DNA of 64,000 bases, taken from assembly GCF_000373185.1 (NCBI RefSeq), contig NZ_KB890628.1, positions 1 to 64,000 of the forward strand, written 5' to 3'. Positions within the stretch are counted from its first letter, which is position 1. Every line of letters begins with the position of its first letter. Source of the stretch: Segatella paludivivens DSM 17968 = JCM 13650 (GTDB lineage Bacteria > Bacteroidota > Bacteroidia > Bacteroidales > Bacteroidaceae). Positions 62,101-64,000 of this stretch are shown one piece after another. Under the pieces are notes generated by a model, which made no database searches, was not told the DNA's origin, and worked only from the letters and a program-made list of their open reading frames with translations. Made by a program: the position numbers and the translations under genes.

Positions 62101-64000
62101 ACCCTTTTATCTATACAAACAAAAAAGCAGATGCATCTGATTACGGCGGTGATTTTTATATAAATTTGGGTGAGGTTTCTGAAGATGTATTACGTGATGG
62201 GAAAAAATTCTATGAAAGCGGAATGCCTGTTGATGGTTCTGCCAGTTACACTACTACACAATGGGGAAAGATTCCAACTAGAAATGCTGTGACCTATGCT
62301 TTTGCTACTACGAGTGGTGCAAGAGCATTACAGGATGTTGGATTCAATGGACTGAATGATACTGAGGAACGAAGTTTCCAGTCATATCAGAGTTTCCTTA
62401 CGGCTATACAGGGAAAAGTGAGCGCAGCCGTTTGGGACTCAATATACAACGACCCAGCAAACGATGACTATCATTATTTCAGAGGAAGTGACTATGACCG
62501 AAAGGAAACAAGTATTCTGGACAGATATAAGTATATAAACAACCCGCAAGGAAACTCACCAGACAGTAATTCAAGTTCAGAAAACTATGATACATCATAC
62601 AAGACTACGCCTGATGTGGAGGACATAAATCAGGACTATACACTGAATGAATATGAAAAGTATTATCAGTATCATGTGTCGATGAGACCAGAGGATATGG
62701 TTGTGGGCAATAACTTCATAGTGGATAAGCGTGAGGCGAGTGCCAGTCTGAGAGATGGAAAAACGGAAAATGTGACATGGTATCAGTTCCGTATTCCCCT
62801 TAGCGAATATCAAAAGCGTGTTGGTTCTATTTCGGGCTTCACAAGCATAAGGTTTATGAGAATGTTTCTCACAAGTTTCAAACATCCTATTGTGCTGCGT
62901 TTCGGAAGTTTGAATCTCGTGCGTGGCGAATGGCGACAATATGAGCAGAATCTCGATAATGCAGGCAGTTCAGGAACAGCGGCTGTGAGTTCGGTAAGTA
63001 TAGAAGAAAACGGAGACAAGACTCCAGTAAACTATGTGTTACCTCCTGGTATAAGCCGTGAGCAGGATCCTACTCAGCCACAGCTTGTGGAAAGTAATGA
63101 ACAGGCATTGAACGTTATTGTAGACAATCTCTCAAACGGAGAATCTAAGGCTGTTTATAAGAATACTACGGTAGATTTGAGACAATACAAAAAGTTGCAG
63201 ATGTTTGTGCATGCAAACGCATTGCAGCAGAATAATACGAATCTTACAGACGGACAGCTGGCTGTGTTTATTCGTTTAGGTTCTGATTACAAAAACAATT
63301 ATTATGAATATCAAATACCGCTTAAATTAACCCCAGCAGGAAAATATAATAATAACTCTACTATAGATCGCGTGGCTGTATGGCCTGAAAGCAATATGCT
63401 TGATATTCCGTTATCTATTTTCACAGACATAAAGAAAAAAAGAAATATAGCAAAGGCTGAAGGAAGAGCTTATTTCAACAGAGTGTTCACTGATTATGAC
63501 AAAGATAAACCTGCTAATAAGGTTACTGTTATGGGAAATCCAAGTTTGGGTGAGGTTAAGACAATGATTATTGGTGTGAGAAACCTTTCAGCAGACAACA
63601 AGAGTGGTGAAGTTTGGGTGAACGAATTGCGACTAAAGGATTATAACAATAAAGGCGGATGGGCTGCAAACGGCAACCTGAATGTGCAGTTATCAGACTT
63701 GGGTAACGTCAATGTTCAGGGAAAATATGTTAGTGACGGATTTGGTGGACTTGAAGATGGAGTGATGCAGCGCTCGCAGGAAGACTTCTCCACATACAGC
63801 GTTACTACAAATGTAGAACTAGGCAAATTCTTTCCTGATAAAGCTAAGGTAACAGCTCCCTTGTACTATTCTGTAACAAAAGAGAAAAACAAGCCAAGAT
63901 ATAATCCGCTTGACACCGATATGAAACTTGATGACGCATTGGGATCGGCTGCAACAAAATTAGAAAGGGACAGCATTGAGAATATAGCCGTAAAGAAGAC
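59112..64000 (+). CDS. sprA: Type IX secretion outer-membrane channel SprA (3' end outside window)
   Basis: An open frame from the ATG at 59112 to the window end, 1629 codons of a protein usually near 2,400. After a signal peptide (MIVVMLTLFCVSYSIAMP) comes the recognisable SprA start: TAELRFGATTKKVDNPALTI, then NVNGKVGDKVNMNLNYNTDATF and IVKLVEAGNVSFPSNSSL, VSGATSLFGVRTDLQFGKL. SprA (Sov in Porphyromonas) is the 36-strand barrel through which type IX cargo passes the outer membrane, so this organism has type IX secretion. No cargo gene with a type IX C-terminal domain was seen here. Confidence 0.93.
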   Translation, partial: MKTRHGFFCMIVVMLTLFCVSYSIAMPYIQDDTKKQNNSADTKNTRLSGVDDDSVKTGRKALWRVQRTLPITWHDLDSSSLDLKTPFNLRQSIQYNDTLDEYVFGKKMGGTYLNAPIMMTRSEYNDWSEKQEMHAFFRKKNNEIYKAKGKDQFDFSDMHFDLGPAEKIFGAGGVRIKTQGTAELRFGATTKKVDNPALTINRRNTTTMNFDEKINLNVNGKVGDKVNMNLNYNTDATFNYDAQNLKLKYEGKEDEIVKLVEAGNVSFPSNSSLVSGATSLFGVRTDLQFGKLKMQLVASQKKSSSKSVSSKGGVQLTPFDIDVSNYEENRHFFLSQYFRKKYASGMKTLPNLTTGVNINRVEIWVTNKTGATSNTRNIVALTDLGENISVSNKSLWNTIGKNVPANDANTEYSTLVSSLASARDINQTSTVLDAGGLVGGTDYEKLENARLLSSSEYTVNSALGYVSLNTGINTDQVVAVAYEYTYGGVTYQVGEFAGDRTDVNEALFVKSLKNTSNNPSQGNWALMMKNVYKLGDTVEKTKFRLDVKYQSDTTGVYLNYIPESQVKSTLIIKLIGADRLDNNNRAQSNGYFDYVQGYTVNNGRVFFPEPEPFGRDLYDILVSKGVAANVAQKYAFTELYDSTKTTAKQIAEKDKFNLVGQFKGSSANVISLGAFNIPNGSVVVTAGGVKLTEGTDYSVDYSAGEVTILNQSIIDAGTAVNVSLESNNDYGMQRKTMLGMNWEYDFSREFQLSGTLQHLSEQSLTNKVTMGSEPLNNTLWGLNVNWKKESQWLTDMLDKLPFLHLTQPSQISFTGEFAQLIAGKNHGTQDNASYLDDFENTTNKIDVSTPTSWIISSVPSMFPEFNDKTTLASGYNRSLMAWYNIDPLFTRRTSSLTPAHIKSDLEQLSNHYVREVPTRELYPNKDISNYNGTLSTLNVLNLAYYPNLRGPYNFNTNINFDGTLNNPEQHWGGMMRKLDTNDFEQANIEYVEFWLLDPFIYTNKKADASDYGGDFYINLGEVSEDVLRDGKKFYESGMPVDGSASYTTTQWGKIPTRNAVTYAFATTSGARALQDVGFNGLNDTEERSFQSYQSFLTAIQGKVSAAVWDSIYNDPANDDYHYFRGSDYDRKETSILDRYKYINNPQGNSPDSNSSSENYDTSYKTTPDVEDINQDYTLNEYEKYYQYHVSMRPEDMVVGNNFIVDKREASASLRDGKTENVTWYQFRIPLSEYQKRVGSISGFTSIRFMRMFLTSFKHPIVLRFGSLNLVRGEWRQYEQNLDNAGSSGTAAVSSVSIEENGDKTPVNYVLPPGISREQDPTQPQLVESNEQALNVIVDNLSNGESKAVYKNTTVDLRQYKKLQMFVHANALQQNNTNLTDGQLAVFIRLGSDYKNNYYEYQIPLKLTPAGKYNNNSTIDRVAVWPESNMLDIPLSIFTDIKKKRNIAKAEGRAYFNRVFTDYDKDKPANKVTVMGNPSLGEVKTMIIGVRNLSADNKSGEVWVNELRLKDYNNKGGWAANGNLNVQLSDLGNVNVQGKYVSDGFGGLEDGVMQRSQEDFSTYSVTTNVELGKFFPDKAKVTAPLYYSVTKEKNKPRYNPLDTDMKLDDALGSAATKLERDSIENIAVKK

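Overview
This window reads as chromosome of a low-GC anaerobic Bacteroidetes, most likely a Prevotella-type organism (Prevotellaceae). The support is two SusC/SusD pairs, a hybrid two-component regulator, Bacteroidetes promoters (TTTG, about 20 bp, TAnnTTTG) in front of many genes, glycyl-radical anaerobic enzymes, meso-diaminopimelate dehydrogenase, and the type IX secretion protein SprA. The genus is inferred from gene content only. No rRNA, tRNA, CRISPR array or transposase gene was seen.

Layout. 1-7 kb: the end of an outer-membrane beta-barrel protein, ferritin, an EFR1-type flavodoxin/ferredoxin protein, a repeat element (copy A), a nitroreductase, a short AraC-type regulator, a P-loop/CYTH fusion and a YfcE-like phosphoesterase. 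6.8-13 kb: an anaerobic block with pflB-pflA facing away from nrdD-nrdG, with a perfect 16-bp palindrome in the divergent promoter region. 13-20.6 kb: a decayed ZIP metal transporter, an orphan HSDR_N-type protein, holA, an XRE-type regulator in an AT-rich island, pyrK-pyrD, slyD, aroC and a small secreted protein. 20.7-22.7 kb: a YeiH-type transporter with a LysR regulator. 22.9-37 kb: a polysaccharide utilisation locus made of a hybrid two-component regulator, SusC, SusD, a DUF2264 protein and a GH105-DUF4861 protein; the regulator is divergent from the rest and repeat copy B lies between them. 37-46 kb: housekeeping and stress genes (manA, dxs, rubrerythrin, SulP transporter, HAD phosphatase, CobW-type GTPase, bleomycin-hydrolase-type peptidase). 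46-52 kb: a SusC-SusD-ComEC operon with no carbohydrate-active enzyme. 52-58 kb: a GNAT acetyltransferase, a BlaI/M56 sensor pair with two matching operators, a 1.07-kb inverted-repeat element, an FMN-binding secreted protein and ddh. 58.4-64 kb: ruvA followed by sprA, which runs off the window end.

The most unusual signal is a family of noncoding elements built on imperfect 22-bp tandem units (about two helical turns). Copies A (about 2840-3425) and B (about 27130-27652) are homologous along their whole length and inverted relative to each other. A third locus, 55510-56582, carries the same kind of 22-bp array in each of two 248-bp inverted arms around a 578-bp core, and the core holds its own array of short dyads. 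I do not recognise this family as a named element.

How the parts work together: the pfl/nrd block supports mixed-acid fermentation and dNTP synthesis without oxygen; ferritin, rubrerythrin and nitroreductase fit iron storage and oxygen/peroxide protection; the 22.9-37 kb locus imports and trims an acidic, pectin-like or glucuronate-containing glycan; BlaI/M56 is a probable envelope-stress switch; SprA is the outer-membrane channel of type IX secretion.
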